From positions 880,153 to 944,152 of the forward strand of contig QAOA01004742.1 of assembly GCA_003255065.1 (NCBI GenBank): a stretch of DNA of 64,000 nt, read 5' to 3'. Of this stretch, positions 45,503-58,848 are shown piece after piece. The stretch comes from Cercis canadensis (Eukaryota; Streptophyta; Magnoliopsida; Fabales; Fabaceae). Numbering within the stretch: the stretch's first letter is position 1; the number at the start of each line of letters is the position of its first letter. Both the position numbers and the translations under genes were made by a program. The notes under the pieces are model-generated. The model did not search any database and had not been told where the DNA came from. It worked only from the letters and a program-made list of their open reading frames with translations.

Positions 45503-46167
45503 GAGTGATTCTTGTGAATATTGCACATATGCAAACTAATGACACATATAAGGCACATTTTAAATTATTTCCTTAATTACGGTATTTTTTTTTTTTACTT
45601 TTGTTGTTGGGTGTCGAATTTTGACATAGATGTAAGGTGTTGAATTGTCCTTAGAGCTTCTTTCAAGTGCCACATTTTGGCTTTTTGTTTTTGTTTTGTT
45701 TTTTTTTTTTTTACATGGCATGAAAGTGTTGAATTTTAGCTTAAGGGGAGTGTCGAATTTTGCCCCTTGTTCCTTTGAAGTGCTACATTTTGGCATTGTT
45801 TTCCTCCAAAGGAGCAAGGGGCAAAATTTAACACTCCCCTTATGCTAAAATTTGACACTTTCATGCTATGTTAAAAAAAAAAAAAAAAAANTAAAAAAAA
45901 AAAAAAAAAAAAGCTAGAATGCAGCACTTTAAAGGAGTTTTAGGCAAAATTTGACTCTCCACATGATCAAAATTCGACACCTTCATGCCATGTAAAAAAA
46001 AAAACCAAAGCCAAAATGTTGCACTTGAAAGAAGCTCTAGGAAAAATTCGACACCCAACAGCAAAAGTAAAAAAAAAAAAAAAACTGCCGTAATTAAGAA
46101 AATAATTTGAAATGTGCCTTATATGTGTCATTAGTTTGCAAATGTGCAATATTCACAGAAATCACTC
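45503..46167. mobile_element. Large foldback element
   Basis: 665 bp whose left half pairs with its right half: GAGTGATTCTTGTGAATATT on the left matches AATATTCACAGAAATCACTC on the right, and the pairing continues through CACATATAAGGCACATTT and GGTGTCGAATTTT modules. The centre is an A-rich run with an N at 45891. An imperfect 9-bp duplication flanks it (CACCCGTCA at 45494-45502 and TACCTGTCA at 46168-46176, 7 of 9). Internal units with GTGTCGAATTTTG and its complement are repeated, so each arm contains smaller inverted repeats. There is no coding content. Confidence 0.75.
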
Positions 46168-46706
46168 TACCTGTCAATGCTTTTTTCTTTAAAAAAAGCT
46201 TGAAAGTAAAACCATTTCAACAAAAATTAGATATTAAATTTGGAATCATATTTCTTTATTCGTATAGATAAAGGTAAAAAAGAGTAATCTTTTCTAAAGG
46301 CAAATATTTAAATGAGTATGTGATTCTAGCTAGGTTTGCATTTATATCTATATCTAAATGGGTAAACGTGATTCCAAGTTAGATTGTTTGACCAAGGATA
46401 TATGACATTCTACTTCCAACTTTATATTGAAGTTGTAATATTTCATTGTGTTCTAGTTTAAGAAAAAAAAAATTCTTGCAAACGATAATAATTCTCGATC
46501 GGTGTTTCAGCAAAATATTCAGCACTTGACCTGTCCACTTGAATATTTAACGATTTGAAGTTAGTCCTCACATCATTGAGTTACTGAGGAACTCTGCTAT
46601 ATACATTTCATATTATACAACGTGCAATCACTTGTCATTTAATGGCGTCATGTTCACCCTAGATCGCATTGAAAATCCATGTGTCTGCATGGCCTATAGC
46701 TTGTTT
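46168..46706. other. Intergenic spacer 3' of the PPR gene
   Basis: AT-rich; nothing recognisable. It probably contains the PPR transcript's 3' end. Confidence 0.45.
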
Positions 46707-49700
46707 TCAGATGGAATATGACCCCAGAAAACAATTGAACATATGCACTTCATAATGTGGGAGGAAAAGCATAAGCAATTCTGCAGCTGTAACTCCATTG
46801 ACAAATCGGTAATTAAAGCTTACATACAGCTTCAACGACCAATAATCCCCACAAGAACAAAATCCATTTTTGAAATGATGAAAGCGCTTGTTGTCTCTCA
46901 CAATAATCTCCCTTTTAACAACCTTTGATATTAATCTAGCGGCATTATGACAGTCAACACAAATGCGTAGATTCTTGCAAATCCTCAGTGCTGTACCTTT
47001 AGTTGTATTTAATAACCCAAAAGAAATTGCAAGCTTCTCACTATGGCTTCGCAATATCTCAATCTTCTCCTCTTCCTCCAGCTCATGAAGCACACAATTT
47101 GTGTCAGGTTTATATCCAATTTTGCTTATTTTTCTTTCCAATGTTTTCCACATCTGATAAATCTGTTTTCATTCTGGAAGTGATCCATCACCTACAAGAA
47201 ATCTATACACCTTCCCTTCTATTTCAATCCAACAGCAACCTGCATCTTTTTGAAGGCCAATTTCCTTCATCCTCTGCCGCACCCTTCTCACATCATCCCA
47301 TTTCCCTAACCCAGCGTAGAAGTTTGATAATAATACATAATTCTCAGCTTTGTCTGGCCCCAACTCTAATAACTTTGTGGAAACCTTCTCCCCAATATCC
47401 AAATCACCATAACTCTTACAAGAACTGAGCAATGAACTCCATATTCTTGCATCTGGTTTCTCAGGTAGCTCGTTAACAAGCTCTAAAGCTTCATTCAATC
47501 GGCCTGCGCGACCAAGCATGTCCATGACACATGCATAATGCTCTAATTTTGGCTCTATCTCATACAAACTCTGCATCTGGCTGAAATATTTTAGCCCTTC
47601 TGTTACTAAACCAGCATGGCTACAGGCCGTTAGAACTCCTATAAACGTAAAAGAATCTGGTCTGCAGCCTGAGCTTTGCATCAATTCAAACAGTTCTATA
47701 GCCTTGTGTCCATGCCCATGAATTCCATATCCTGTAATTATAACATTCCATGATGCTTCGTCTTTCTCCTTTACCCTGTCAAAAATGCTGCGGGATTGTT
47801 CCATGCATCCACTTTTTGCATACATGTCTATTAGTGAACAACTAACGAAGGTGTCCTCCATGAGATGAGCTTTTAATGCATAGGAGTGCACTTCTTTCCC
47901 TATACGCAAACCAGACAGCTGTGAACAAGCCCCCAGCACGCCCGTTATGGCAATCTCATAAGGCTGACTTCCACTCGAAAGCATTTGACGAAATGTATCA
48001 AGGGCTTCAATAGGGAGTCCATTCTGTGAAAAACCAGTAATCATTGAATTCCAACATACTAAACTTTTGTCTTTCATCCTATCAAAGAACAGTTTTGCAG
48101 GTAAAATTTTCTCACAATGAATATAAAGTGACAGTAACGATATACAAATAAACTCATCCATTTCTAAACCATTACGCAGCGTATAACCATGAATCTCTTT
48201 GCCATAGCATAGGAATTTCAGGTGGGCACATGCTAGAAGAAGGCTAGCAATGGTAAAGCAATCACAATCATGGTCTAGGCCAGAATCTCTCATTAGAAGG
48301 CACAAGCCAAAAGCCTTTCCGGGAAAACCATTTTGTACATAGCCGCCAATTAGTGCATTCCAAGAGCTCACTGATTTTGTCTTCATACCGTGAAAGACAT
48401 TCTCAGCATAACTCAATGACCCACACTTTGCATAGGCAGCAATGAAAGCATTGACTACCAATTCATCATCCTGAAATCCGTGTCTGAAAGAGTAACCATG
48501 AAGTTCTTTCAAGCTCAGCAGTTGAGACTCTTCTAAACAAGCCGGCAAAACATTTAAGAGGGTCACCTCATTCACCTTTACCTTCTCCTCCATCTGCATC
48601 TTTAGCAGGAGATCAAATGTTCCACAAGCATCTCCTTCTTTAGAGTATCCCCCTATCATGGAATTCCAAGAAACCACATTTTTGTTATCAATCATATCAA
48701 ACAGAAATTGTGCTTCAGGCAAGCAACCACATTTTGAATACATGTCTACGAGGGAATTATTCACTATTAATTCCCGAGTCAGGCCCAGTTTCAACGCCAA
48801 ACCATGAAGTTGCATTCCCATGTTCACGTCGCTTTCAGCTGCAGATACAGGTATTATTGTTACCATTGTAGCAACATCTGGTATTAAACCTTCCTCACCA
48901 TTTAAAAGGCCCTTAAATAACAGATGATAACTTTCTTGACAAAGTCCATTCTCTGAATACCCATTCATCATCGAATTCCAAGAAACCAAGTTCCTTTCAG
49001 GCATACATTCAAACACTTTGAAAGCTTTCTCAACAAACCCACATTTTCCATACATGGCTATCAATGCATTACCCACAAACACATCCGAGACAGAACCCAT
49101 CTTTACCGCCAACCCATGAATCACTTCCCCCAATTCCACATCCAAAAGCCTAGTACAAGCCTTGATCGCACAAGGCAACGTAAAATTATCAGGAGTGAGT
49201 TCTGTCACCGAAATCAACTCAGTAAACAAGGCAATTGCATCATCAAAAAGCTCGTTTCTAGAATAACAACTAAGGAGCGCATTCCACTGAAACAAGTTCT
49301 TCCTCGGCAATCCATCGAAAACGGAACGGGAATCCGCTGGCGACCCACACATGGAGTACATAGTAATAATGCGAGTAATAAGAACCAAGTCATTGCCGAA
49401 TTGAGCCGAGGCCGAGACAATATGGTGTAGTTTGCGACCAAGCTCGATGTCTTTGTGGTGCCCACAGACCTGTAGTAAGACACCAATGGCTTCTTTTCTC
49501 TGCTCTGAACTGGAAATGGCATTGTCAAAGTCTGCTTGCAGAAAGTTGAGAGCTTCATTAAGATTCCCGGATTCACAAAGATTGTGCACTTGTTCAAGAT
49601 AAGATACTGGGTGGTGGGTTGAATTGTTGGTACGAGGAGGACGTTCCTTTAGGTGGGTTTGCGTTGAAAGAGAAAGAGATACTTTTGCTTTTGGATTAGA

Positions 49701-49805
49701 ACGAAAATGATTGTTGTTGTTGGATATTGAAGTGATTTTGTGCAGAATGGGAAGTTTCTGGTGGTGATGGCATTGCCAGGACAGAGGTGGCGTCAGGGAA
49801 GCCAT
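46707..49805 (-). CDS. PPR protein, E/DYW class, with one in-frame TGA
   Basis: The ATG at 49805 starts an 878-residue frame of PPR (P, L, S) repeats with typical tetrapeptide patterns (SWNSMMNGYSENGL, SWNALIGGYVQNGF, VSCSLIDMYAKSGC). An E/E+ region with LLSSCKSYGDLDIGEK and CCWIEIEGKVYRF follows, ending at TGA near 47169. The same frame continues and encodes a DYW deaminase domain (HSEKLAISFGLL, ICVDCHNAARLIS, RFHHFKNGFCSCGDYW), but the usual stop after DYW is absent and 43 further residues follow to 46707. DYW proteins bind organellar RNA and supply the cytidine deaminase for C-to-U editing. The N-terminus (Ser/Thr-rich, basic) suggests organelle import. It resembles Arabidopsis At1g18485-type proteins. 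Either the TGA is a sequence error, or the protein is truncated before its catalytic domain. Confidence 0.85.
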
Positions 49806-50963
49806 GCGTAGCTGCTGTGGAGATGTAACAGGAATTCACGTCAGCACATACACATTCACATTGGCCTTGCAGATGCAGTGGGAATGTGGGAACAGTTGAA
49901 TCGCTTGTTTGTCAATTGTCCTTCTCGTACCTCCGACCTCTTATTTGGGAGTAGATTTGAGTGGTACTTATTTAATGATTTTGATATTATTATAAAAAAT
50001 TTTAAAAATTGAGTCACCACTAGAACAAATAATTTTTTATAAAATATAAAAATGACACAATATAAAAAAATATGCTAAAAAATAATTTTTTTATGTTTAT
50101 TTTTTAGCATGCTTTTTTATATCGTATTGTTCATACATTTTATAAAAAAATGTATGTTTTGACACATATTGAGTGACTCAATTTTTTAAAATTTTCACAA
50201 TATCATCAAAATTACATTGTAAGTCTCATTAAGTCTTACCCAATTAAGGAGCTAATAGCTTAGCCCTCACTTTTTATTTATTATTTCTTTACCTATCTCC
50301 CCTCTTATTCTTGACTTCACTTCAACTGATGGGTATACTTGATTAATGTTCCTATGAATGAATAGCTATGCTTGGGTTTCTGATTTAGTATATGAGTGAT
50401 GCTACTCTCACTATTTTTGCTTTTCACATTCTCTATTACATTTACAGATTTGATAGCTTCTTAATTTAATCAAATCTATTTAAATTTTTTAGAATTTTTA
50501 GTGATAGCTTAAATTAACTTTACTCCTCCGATTCCTTTTCCAAAAAATATATTTTTCTTTTATTATTCTGGAAACCGTGATGCTACTTTGAGGGAATATC
50601 ACCAGATACTCAGACAAGGAGTTGCTTGGATCATAAGCTGACAATTGCACCCAGTCAATAATAAATTAATAATTGATGCATCAGATAATATATTTGAAAC
50701 TGAAATTCGGTGTAATCTGAATGTATACAATACTTTTCTTTTTCTTTTCTTTTTTGAGTACAATACAATGTTTTTCTACTAACATGTGTAATACAATGAT
50801 TATTAGTTTCTAACTTTACCATATGCATATACAATGATTGGGCCTTGGGAGAAATATAATGTAAGGGAGAAGGATATGTAACATAAGTTAACAGAAGGAA
50901 AAATAAAAGGAGACTTTAACTTAAAAAGAAAAAAAAAAAAGCTATGATGAATTGTCAATACAT
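49806..50963. other. Intergenic region between the PPR gene and the SPPA gene
   Basis: Contains the PPR promoter at its left, a MITE-like element (about 49945-50256), and the 3' flank of the SPPA gene. No gene seen. Confidence 0.5.
49945..50256. repeat. MITE-like element, family copy 2
   Basis: About 310 bp with inverted ends: the left (TTGGGAGTAGATTTGAGTGG onwards) pairs imperfectly with the right (CATTAAGTCTTACCCAATTA). The centre has TTTTATAAAATAT-type inverted motifs. It is homologous to copy 1 near 883-1190. Its ends are approximate and the target duplication is unresolved. Confidence 0.55.
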
Positions 50964-53900
50964 CTACAGGGAACTAAGGTAATCTTTAATCAATGTCAAA
51001 ATGGGGTTGCTGTAAGGATATCCCTCCAATCTCTGAAACATGATTCCGTCCATTCGGGCTTGAACTCCATCAGATAATGTCAAGTCCCGTAGCAGTTCCT
51101 TCAATGTTGTGTCTACTCCAACTATGGTACTTCCTATGCCACTTAAAATTTCTGGTAGAGAAGTGCTGGGTCTTGAGAGTTCCACAAGAGTAACCTGGCA
51201 CAGCTCCAGCACAATCATGTAAACGAGCAATTCTCAGATATAACCTTTACACAATGCCAATAAAAAGACATCCCCGAATATACCTGTCTCTCTTGAGGTA
51301 TATTGGCCTTCAATTTTGCTATGGCAATAGCCCGAGAAAGCCCACCAATAGCATCAACCAAACCATGTGAAGCGGCATCTTTACCAGTCCAAACTCTCCC
51401 TTGTGCAACCTCCTCCATCTTATCTACCTAGTGACAGAAAAGTAGCTGAAACTAAGATCTACTAGGAGGATGAAAAGAAGCATGGCAATTTGAGTATTAA
51501 ATTTAAAACATACAGTCATCGATCTGGAAAAAGCTGCCTTATCTCGAAATTGTTTGTAAGCATTCTGTGCAGACTTGGCAAATAGCTCCGCCTCATCAGG
51601 TCTGTACAAGAGGAAACCACTGTTAATATTTTTTGTCACAGAAATCATACATGAACAGATCCAATAGAAATTCTATAACCCTGGAAATGCCTAGAATTGA
51701 AAGATGAAAAGGAAAGACTAGTATTTAAAACATAGAAGACAGTAAAGAACCAGGCAGAACCGGCTATATATAGACCTACATAATAGTCATCAACCACATT
51801 AGTCAAATTATATCCCCAACACTGATAGCAACTAAAATTCAGGAAAGGAAATTATTGGAGCAAATTGTGTAAATTCAGTTGTTTGTGGCATAATACATGT
51901 ACATCAGACCAATCATTGCGAAGTCCACACATACATGAAGCAGTGACTTTCTAACATTCATACGTAAGGGAAAACCGTCTAGGAAAAATCAGCCTGAAAC
52001 AGTTGGGGCAGAGAACTAGTGTAAAGAGAAACGTTGAAGTCTTCCCTTCTCAAACAGAGAGGGCTCCTAACAGTTGAGAATTGAGATATCAGATGACATA
52101 GTACCCAATCTTTATACCTGAAGTATAAGAAATCCCATTACCTAAAAGGACGGTTTTCAGCAGCAAGGAGCTCAGCATATCTTCCCCTCGATATGATTTC
52201 TTTGTTGAAGCCAATCTTCTCATACAGTTTCCCTAGGTTAAACTTTCCTACAGGAAAATATGTTATATGATCAACTTAACAGCTTACAACAACTACAAGA
52301 CATGGACCCTCGTTATTTCAGAATTCAAATTAATATTTACCTTTCAGCTAAATTTCCTTTGGCTGCATTTAATTACCATACAGGAAATAATTACAGAAGT
52401 CATCCCATTTATTTCAGTGGTGCTAATCAAGTTTGTATGAATGAAAAGGAGTTTAAATGACAGCTGAATATGCAATATTTTTCATCATTCCCTTTTCCAA
52501 CTTTCACCATGTCAACATGTAACTTACAGAGTAAATAATGAATAAGATTTAGTTTTATCATCTTTTTTTAATACGTGACATGCCAAGTATTATGAGCATA
52601 GAGATTTACAGACATACATATGTGGGATATCTAAATAATTGGCATTCTAGAATATATACTGAAGGCAAATTTTTCATGCATTGGTTATGCCATTATGTAA
52701 GAATGTAACAATCAAAAAGTTTTAATTTGCATGGAGTGTTAACAGAGATTAGCAGTCTTCATATTCTTGCATACCCCCTCTTCATTCTCTCAAAGTCGAT
52801 CTTTCGGACAAGTGACTATAAGCTGGAATAATTCAAAAGAAAAATAGCCACGAAAATAAATAAATAAACAAAACTCATTTCTAATGATATCTTGTGTGTC
52901 TGGCTGTGGATTGGTTTTAGCTTGAGCAACAACAATGCAGATTTCAACATGGATATAGATGAGTTATTTGTCTTGAAATATACATATGTGTATGTGTGCG
53001 CATGCATATGTTTTCAGAAAATGTACATTATTAGTTTCAGTTAGAATGTCATCTCTGCATGCCCCTCTCCTCTCATCTACTAAAACACTTGGGTTCACCT
53101 GTAACCACTCCAATTGAGCCAGTTAAGGTAAGATTTTCTGAAACAATAGCTCCTGCTCCCATTGCCATGTAATAACCTCCACTTGCTGCGACGTCAGACA
53201 TTGAAGCAATGACTGGTTTTGAGGCAGCCAGAAGTCTGATTTCTCTCCACATCCTGCAGATTATGACACCAGGAATGATCAGAAAAGATCAGAGTACTAG
53301 CATTCCATCCATAACAAAGATCACAGATGTATTTCAAATTTAACTAGAACAGTAAGAATATGATCAACTCATTTTAAATTAAAAGTATCACTGAAAGAAT
53401 ACTTTAAAGATATAGCAATGAAGCACTGGTACTGACAAAGTATTATGTCATGGTACAGATCCTTTCTATATGTATCCAACCAACAATTTTAGATCAATGC
53501 ATAGAAAATTGACAATTTCTTATGTTTTATGTTCAACAATGCATTTTCAAACATAACATCAGTATGTAAGGAAATTTACCAGCACTTACAAATCAGAAGC
53601 AAGAGCATCACCTCCAGGACTGTCAATTCGGATAATAGCAGCCTTATATTTTTTTGACTCTGAGGAGCAAAACAACACCCACTATGATCAATAGACAAAC
53701 TATGATCTACTGTACAACTCAGATTGCAAATCTTCTCAATGCATTTTACTTAGCCTCCTGCTTTAGACTTTAAAGAAGGTAAACGTATATGATCAGTACC
53801 TCTCACACTGCGAATCTTCTCAATGAAGTTCTCTCCAATAATACCCGAACCAGACGCACTTAATGGACTCTTGACACGACTTATACTCCCTGAGGCTCGG

Positions 53901-56900
53901 ATGATGGCTATCAGGTCTTTACCACCAGATATTCCAACAGTCCATCTTCTAACTCTAGAGTATTTCCTGTATTTAATCATGGACAGAAAATACCTTCAGA
54001 TGGTTAATATGATTATTTAACACATTTTAATTTATCAGAAAGAGAATCCATTAACAAAAGAATCAGCTGTGAACCAGGAATCCATGGTGAGTAACATGAA
54101 CTGTAATTTACATAAGTATGCCACAAAGAAATAGCATAATTCAATAGAAACCAACATGCATTCTTGACAACCTCAAAAGACTAAATTGGCTACCTGTAAT
54201 CCACCATAGACAAATCTTTATCTGTTTTTACTTTAAGTCTGTCCTTCAACATGGTGATAACCTGCAAAAATTAAATGTTGCTTGTCCTTTTAACCCCCGC
54301 CCCTTGATATTGCAGTACTCACATCTATATTAACCAGTATTAATGATCAACATACATGCAAGAGAACAATAATCTCAACAAGTTGGTCAAAGCAGCAACT
54401 ACAACCAGCATACTCTGAAGGAGCAGGGGAAAACCCCCTCAGAATGTTTGTACATGCACCACTAGCTTAGATTCCATCTTACTCTCTAGATATAATTATA
54501 TTAATAAACATGAGTTGCCACATATAGGCAGTATTGAGAAGAATTTGTACCTCATCATCATAAATTATATTTGTTATGAAGCCCTCTTCTTTCAGCCTGT
54601 CTACCTGATAGACTCCTTCATTTATGAAATTCTCAATATCTTCTCTCTTCTTTCCTGTACAGAATTGGCAAAAGCCCATAAGTTCATTTATTATTTCAAG
54701 ATTCAACTAAAACTTTGAATGAAAATACACCTTTTGTAGAAGAGACTTTATCCAGCCAATTTGTATAGATATTATCAAGCAATGCTGTCAGCATCTCACA
54801 ATTTTCTTCCGACATGGTTCTACTGGCTAGTTGATCTCCTGCACTTTTGTATTTGCCAATCCTTTCCACTTGTGGTTCAATTCCTATGTTATCTAAAACA
54901 CCTGAAAGGAAATAATAAATGACATCAAAAACATTAGTTTTAGGCTTAAGTATAGTCATCAAAGGACTTAAAAGTTGCCAGAAGTTTATCATGAATTTTC
55001 GTACATGCATCTACAAGATGCAAAGAAGAGTAAAAAGCTGTGTTTTAAGAACAACCAAACCATAGTCATTACATGAAGCATGAAAATAAAATTTTAGCAA
55101 TTAATATAGCAGGGTTTTATTTATGAATTTAGCATAAAGATATATCAAATTTCTAGATGAACTTTTGTAGAAAGACATACTAATACCAAACTTCTGTACA
55201 AATTTTATATCGTTGCATGCTGAAAGATATTTTAGTAATCCAAAGACAAAAGTAATTCCATAAAAAGTAAATATACCAAGTCTTTCCATAGCAAGGATCT
55301 GTCAACAGAATATCTATAAAGACATTTTCTAAAGGAACTGCTAGTATGTACTTGAAAATTATTATTATTATTATTATTATTTATTAAAAAAAAAATTGAG
55401 TATCTTCCACTTACACATAAGATGCATAAAGCTCCCAACCCTGAACAAAAATCTATTATTTGCCAAAATTAAAAATAATGTAGAAAATATGAACTTGCCG
55501 TCTCCCCAAGCCCCCCACACCNCAAAAAAAAAAAAAGAGAGAGAGAGAGCTGTGAGAAAACAAACAATTACAGGAACTGTTACTATTAGTCAACTGTTAC
55601 TTGAAAATATGCAAGGAAAGTCAAGATCAGCTTACCTCTGAGGAATGAAGCTTGAACAGTCAGGCCAAACAAAGAAAAATAAGCACTTGGAGGGGCATAT
55701 ATCTCTCCACATGCACTTGCAAGGTAATATTCTTTTTCTTGACATGAAGGGACATAAGCCACAATAAATTTTCCTACAAGCATCATCAACCATTAAAGTT
55801 TTTATAATTAACAAAGACCATTACAAGAGGTCAACAATTTAGCCGAGAAGTAAAGGAACATTATGAATACTAAAAAGATCAGCATGTATTGCTTAGAAAT
55901 ATGAACCTAGCTCCATAATAAAAGATGCCATCTAAACCTTAGAAAATGACATGCACCAATGCTCCTATGCTAAGAGAAGATACTCTGATCTACTTACAGG
56001 CCACTTTAATGACAATACATATGATCTATATAAAAAAAAGCTCCTAAATGTTCTCTACAGGATACAAGGAGAAGAAATTTGCAAAGCATTATAACTTCAT
56101 GGGTCATGCATTGGCAGTCACATAGAGACACACCAAGGCTTAGGGCAGGTGTCCCTAGACTACAGCCTAGTGTTTGTATGTGGCCAAAGCACTTTTGCAC
56201 TATTCAATAGCTTTTTTGACACTGCAAATTTTTTAAGAAACTCAACTAAAGATCATGATACTTAAATTGGAAATAGAATCTTTATCTGTGTGTGTATATA
56301 TATAAGTTTTCATCATTTGATAATCTGGAATTTTTCATGTAAGGTTAGTAAATTACTAAACTTCTGAATAAACTGTATACCATTTTCATTTGATCATAAC
56401 CTATATAAGTCTCTATAATATAAAATTTGTATTTTCTACTTTTTTCTCTTTCTTTCCATACACAAGCTGTAACAAGAGCCCAGAGCTGAAAGTACCTGAT
56501 TTTTTGAAATTCAATATGTGCCTTCGAATTTCTTCAACTTTACCCCATCCGCAATTCAAAATGTCAATATGGAGATAGATACCAGAAATACGAGGATCAT
56601 ATGCTGCTTTTAAAAAGTTGTCACAAATTTGAGGTAGAGACAGTCCTGGAGAGAAACGACTCTTTAGCTGATCGGTTATCTGAAGAGTGAAAGAGAAGAG
56701 CATTTTAAAGTCCAAAACAAACTTACATAACAGTAACAGCAATCTCATTACATCAAGCAGAAAACGCCCAAATGAATCGAAAAGAATAACTCAAAGCGAT
56801 AGCCTATACTGAATATGAAGGAGGAGAAGGAAACCTGGCCGCGTAACTTCATGGTGAGAACGCTGCCCTTGCGGACGCGCTCCCAGGGGAACGCAACCAG

Positions 56901-57320
56901 CATCTTAAGCTTCACAAGAAAATTTCTCCACCCTGTAATCGGTTCAAATTCAAACTCGCCACTCGGATAATCCCCATCAGTAATTTTAACGCTTCCATTA
57001 TTGACCCCACCATCATCCTTTCCATCCTTCTCCACCAACTCCTGCTTAACTTGTGCTTCGTTTTTTGTGTCGGAAGAATCAAAGGCGCGAACCGATAGGT
57101 CTCTGTGGGACTGAAAGGGTTTGAGAGTGAGAGGTTGGGTAAGGGAGAGAGACGAAACAGAGAAGCGGCATTGGAATTGGAGGCCAGAAAAAGAGCGTGT
57201 ACGACAAGAGGCAGAGAAGTAAGGTGCGATAACGGTTGTGGAGGATAAAATAGCCAAGAATGTAGAGCTAGAACGGTGAATGGAGCTCAGATGGGGGCTC
57301 TGTAGAATCAGCTTCGACAT
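50964..57320 (-). CDS. SPPA: Chloroplast serine protease SPPA, 13 exons
   Basis: Exons on minus: 57320-56835, 56679-56496, 55773-55636, 54901-54731, 54654-54551, 54261-54194, 53966-53800, 53659-53590, 53253-53099, 52247-52142, 51601-51514, 51427-51284 and 51194-50964. All junctions are GT-AG and total 2,112 bases, giving 703 residues. A Ser/Arg-rich transit-like N-terminus of roughly 95 residues precedes the two tandem SppA domains. The catalytic Lys is about K288 (IGKYKSAGDQL) and the Ser about S487 (DVAASGGYYMA), the Ser/Lys dyad of family S49. The sequence closely follows Arabidopsis SPPA (At1g73990), a light-inducible thylakoid-associated protease. The ATG at 57320 (MSKLILQSPH) is preferred over one 69 bases upstream by comparison with that protein. 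Exon 13 ends in ...IKDYLSSL. Confidence 0.95.
55522..55522. other. Single-N join in an SPPA intron
   Basis: One N inside CCACACCNCAAAAAA, next to an A run and GA repeat within SPPA intron 3. It does not affect coding exons. Confidence 0.7.
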
Positions 57321-57756
57321 TTCTGTGATGAGCTCAGTGAGTGAGTGCTGTTGGCTTCGCTGGGATCGGTATTCAAGTGTGGAAAACAACGAAACACCTC
57401 ACCAAGTTCTCTTCTCTCCACGTCATCCTTTACTGTCAGGTTACCGTTCTTCACTACGTCACACCGCCACACCGGACAAACTTGTTTGAAAAAAAAAAAA
57501 TATTATCGTAAACTCATAATACTTCAATAATAAACTGTTTCAATTTTTCAAATATAAATCCACTTTAATATTTATCGCTAAAATGAAACATGAGAAAAAA
57601 TAGATTATCCACATTTTTTAAACTGAAGTGAAAAAGATACGTGGTTACATAATGCTTTGCTAGATTATTATACCTTTGCATTTCTAAGAAAAATGGTCAC
57701 GGTTTTCCAAAAATAAAGATCACGTTTTAGGGCTTTGAATAACATGCTTCACGGCG

Positions 57757-57819
57757 GGAGGGACATGCTTAAGGACTTTGAGAAACACGTGTTTCTCAAT
57801 CCTTAAAGCGTGTCCCTCC
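57757..57819. repeat. 63-bp near-perfect hairpin centred on CACGTG
   Basis: The left arm GGAGGGACATGCTTAAGGA pairs with the right arm that ends GCGTGTCCCTCC, and AGAAACACG pairs with CGTGTTTCT. The centre CACGTG is at 57786-57791. Only a few mismatches or single-base gaps interrupt the stem. It could form a strong foldback RNA or DNA, but no microRNA precursor features were checked. Confidence 0.7.
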
Positions 57820-58026
57820 TCTGTTCATATGTGTTTATTTATAATAGAAAATAAAAGAAGGATAAGCAATATCAAGGGGTTGAGAATTAAGAGTCAAAAT
57901 CTAGAATAGTCGTTGGTATTTGTTTATATATATAGTTTCCAATTGAAGATACACCAAATGCATTATTATATTCATATGTGTACGAATTAGTTGGTTGACA
58001 AGTTGTAGATTCATGATTTTTTATTG

Positions 58027-58313
58027 GCTTAATTGCAATTTTGGTCCTCTATTTTAACCACTTAAACGTTTTGGTCCCCCTTCTTTAAAAATAAACTATT
58101 GAGTCCCTCTATATTCATAAAATGTACAATTTTAATCTATTTATCTTTAAGTCAAAATTCTTAGGTTTNTAGCTTAATTGCAATTTTGGTCCCCTATTTT
58201 AACCACTTAAACGTTTTGGTCCCCCTTCTTTAAAAATAAACTATTGAGTCCCTCTATATTCATAAAATGTACAATTTTAATCTATTTATCTTTAAGTCAA
58301 AATTCTTAGGTTT
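58027..58313. repeat. 142-bp direct duplication around a single N (assembly join)
   Basis: 58027-58168 and 58172-58313 are almost identical and separated by an N at 58169. Unmerged contig ends are the simplest explanation. Confidence 0.8.
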
Positions 58314-58633
58314 ATTTCAAGGTGTAAAATTCTTTAATTCATAATCGCACCGTTCAGATTGAAGGGCTACATCTTATGAACATCCTCACTAAATTTTAGC
58401 TCGATCTAACGGTAGGACTCAGTCCAAAATACCAAAATCATAATTTTTAACCACAAAATTTAGACTTTTTCACCGTTAGATCGAACTGAAATTTAATTGG
58501 GAGATTCACAAGACGTAGTTCTTCAATCTGAACGGTGAGATTATAAATCAGAGAACTTTACACCTTGAAATAAACCTAAGAATTTTAACTTAAAGATAAA
58601 TGAACTAAACTTGTACATTTTATGAATATAGAG

Positions 58634-58810
58634 TAGGGATGGCAATTTGCCCCAGACCCAATGGGGCCCCGGTTTTTTTACCCGTTCGGGTATGGGTATG
58701 GGGCATAAAAATGGGTATGGGGATGGGGATGGGTAATTTTATGGGTAATTTGATAGGGGCGGGTCTGGGGATGGGGAAGCCCTGCCCCACCCCGCCCCGC
58801 ACTGTATATA

Positions 58811-58848
<38 letters not shown>

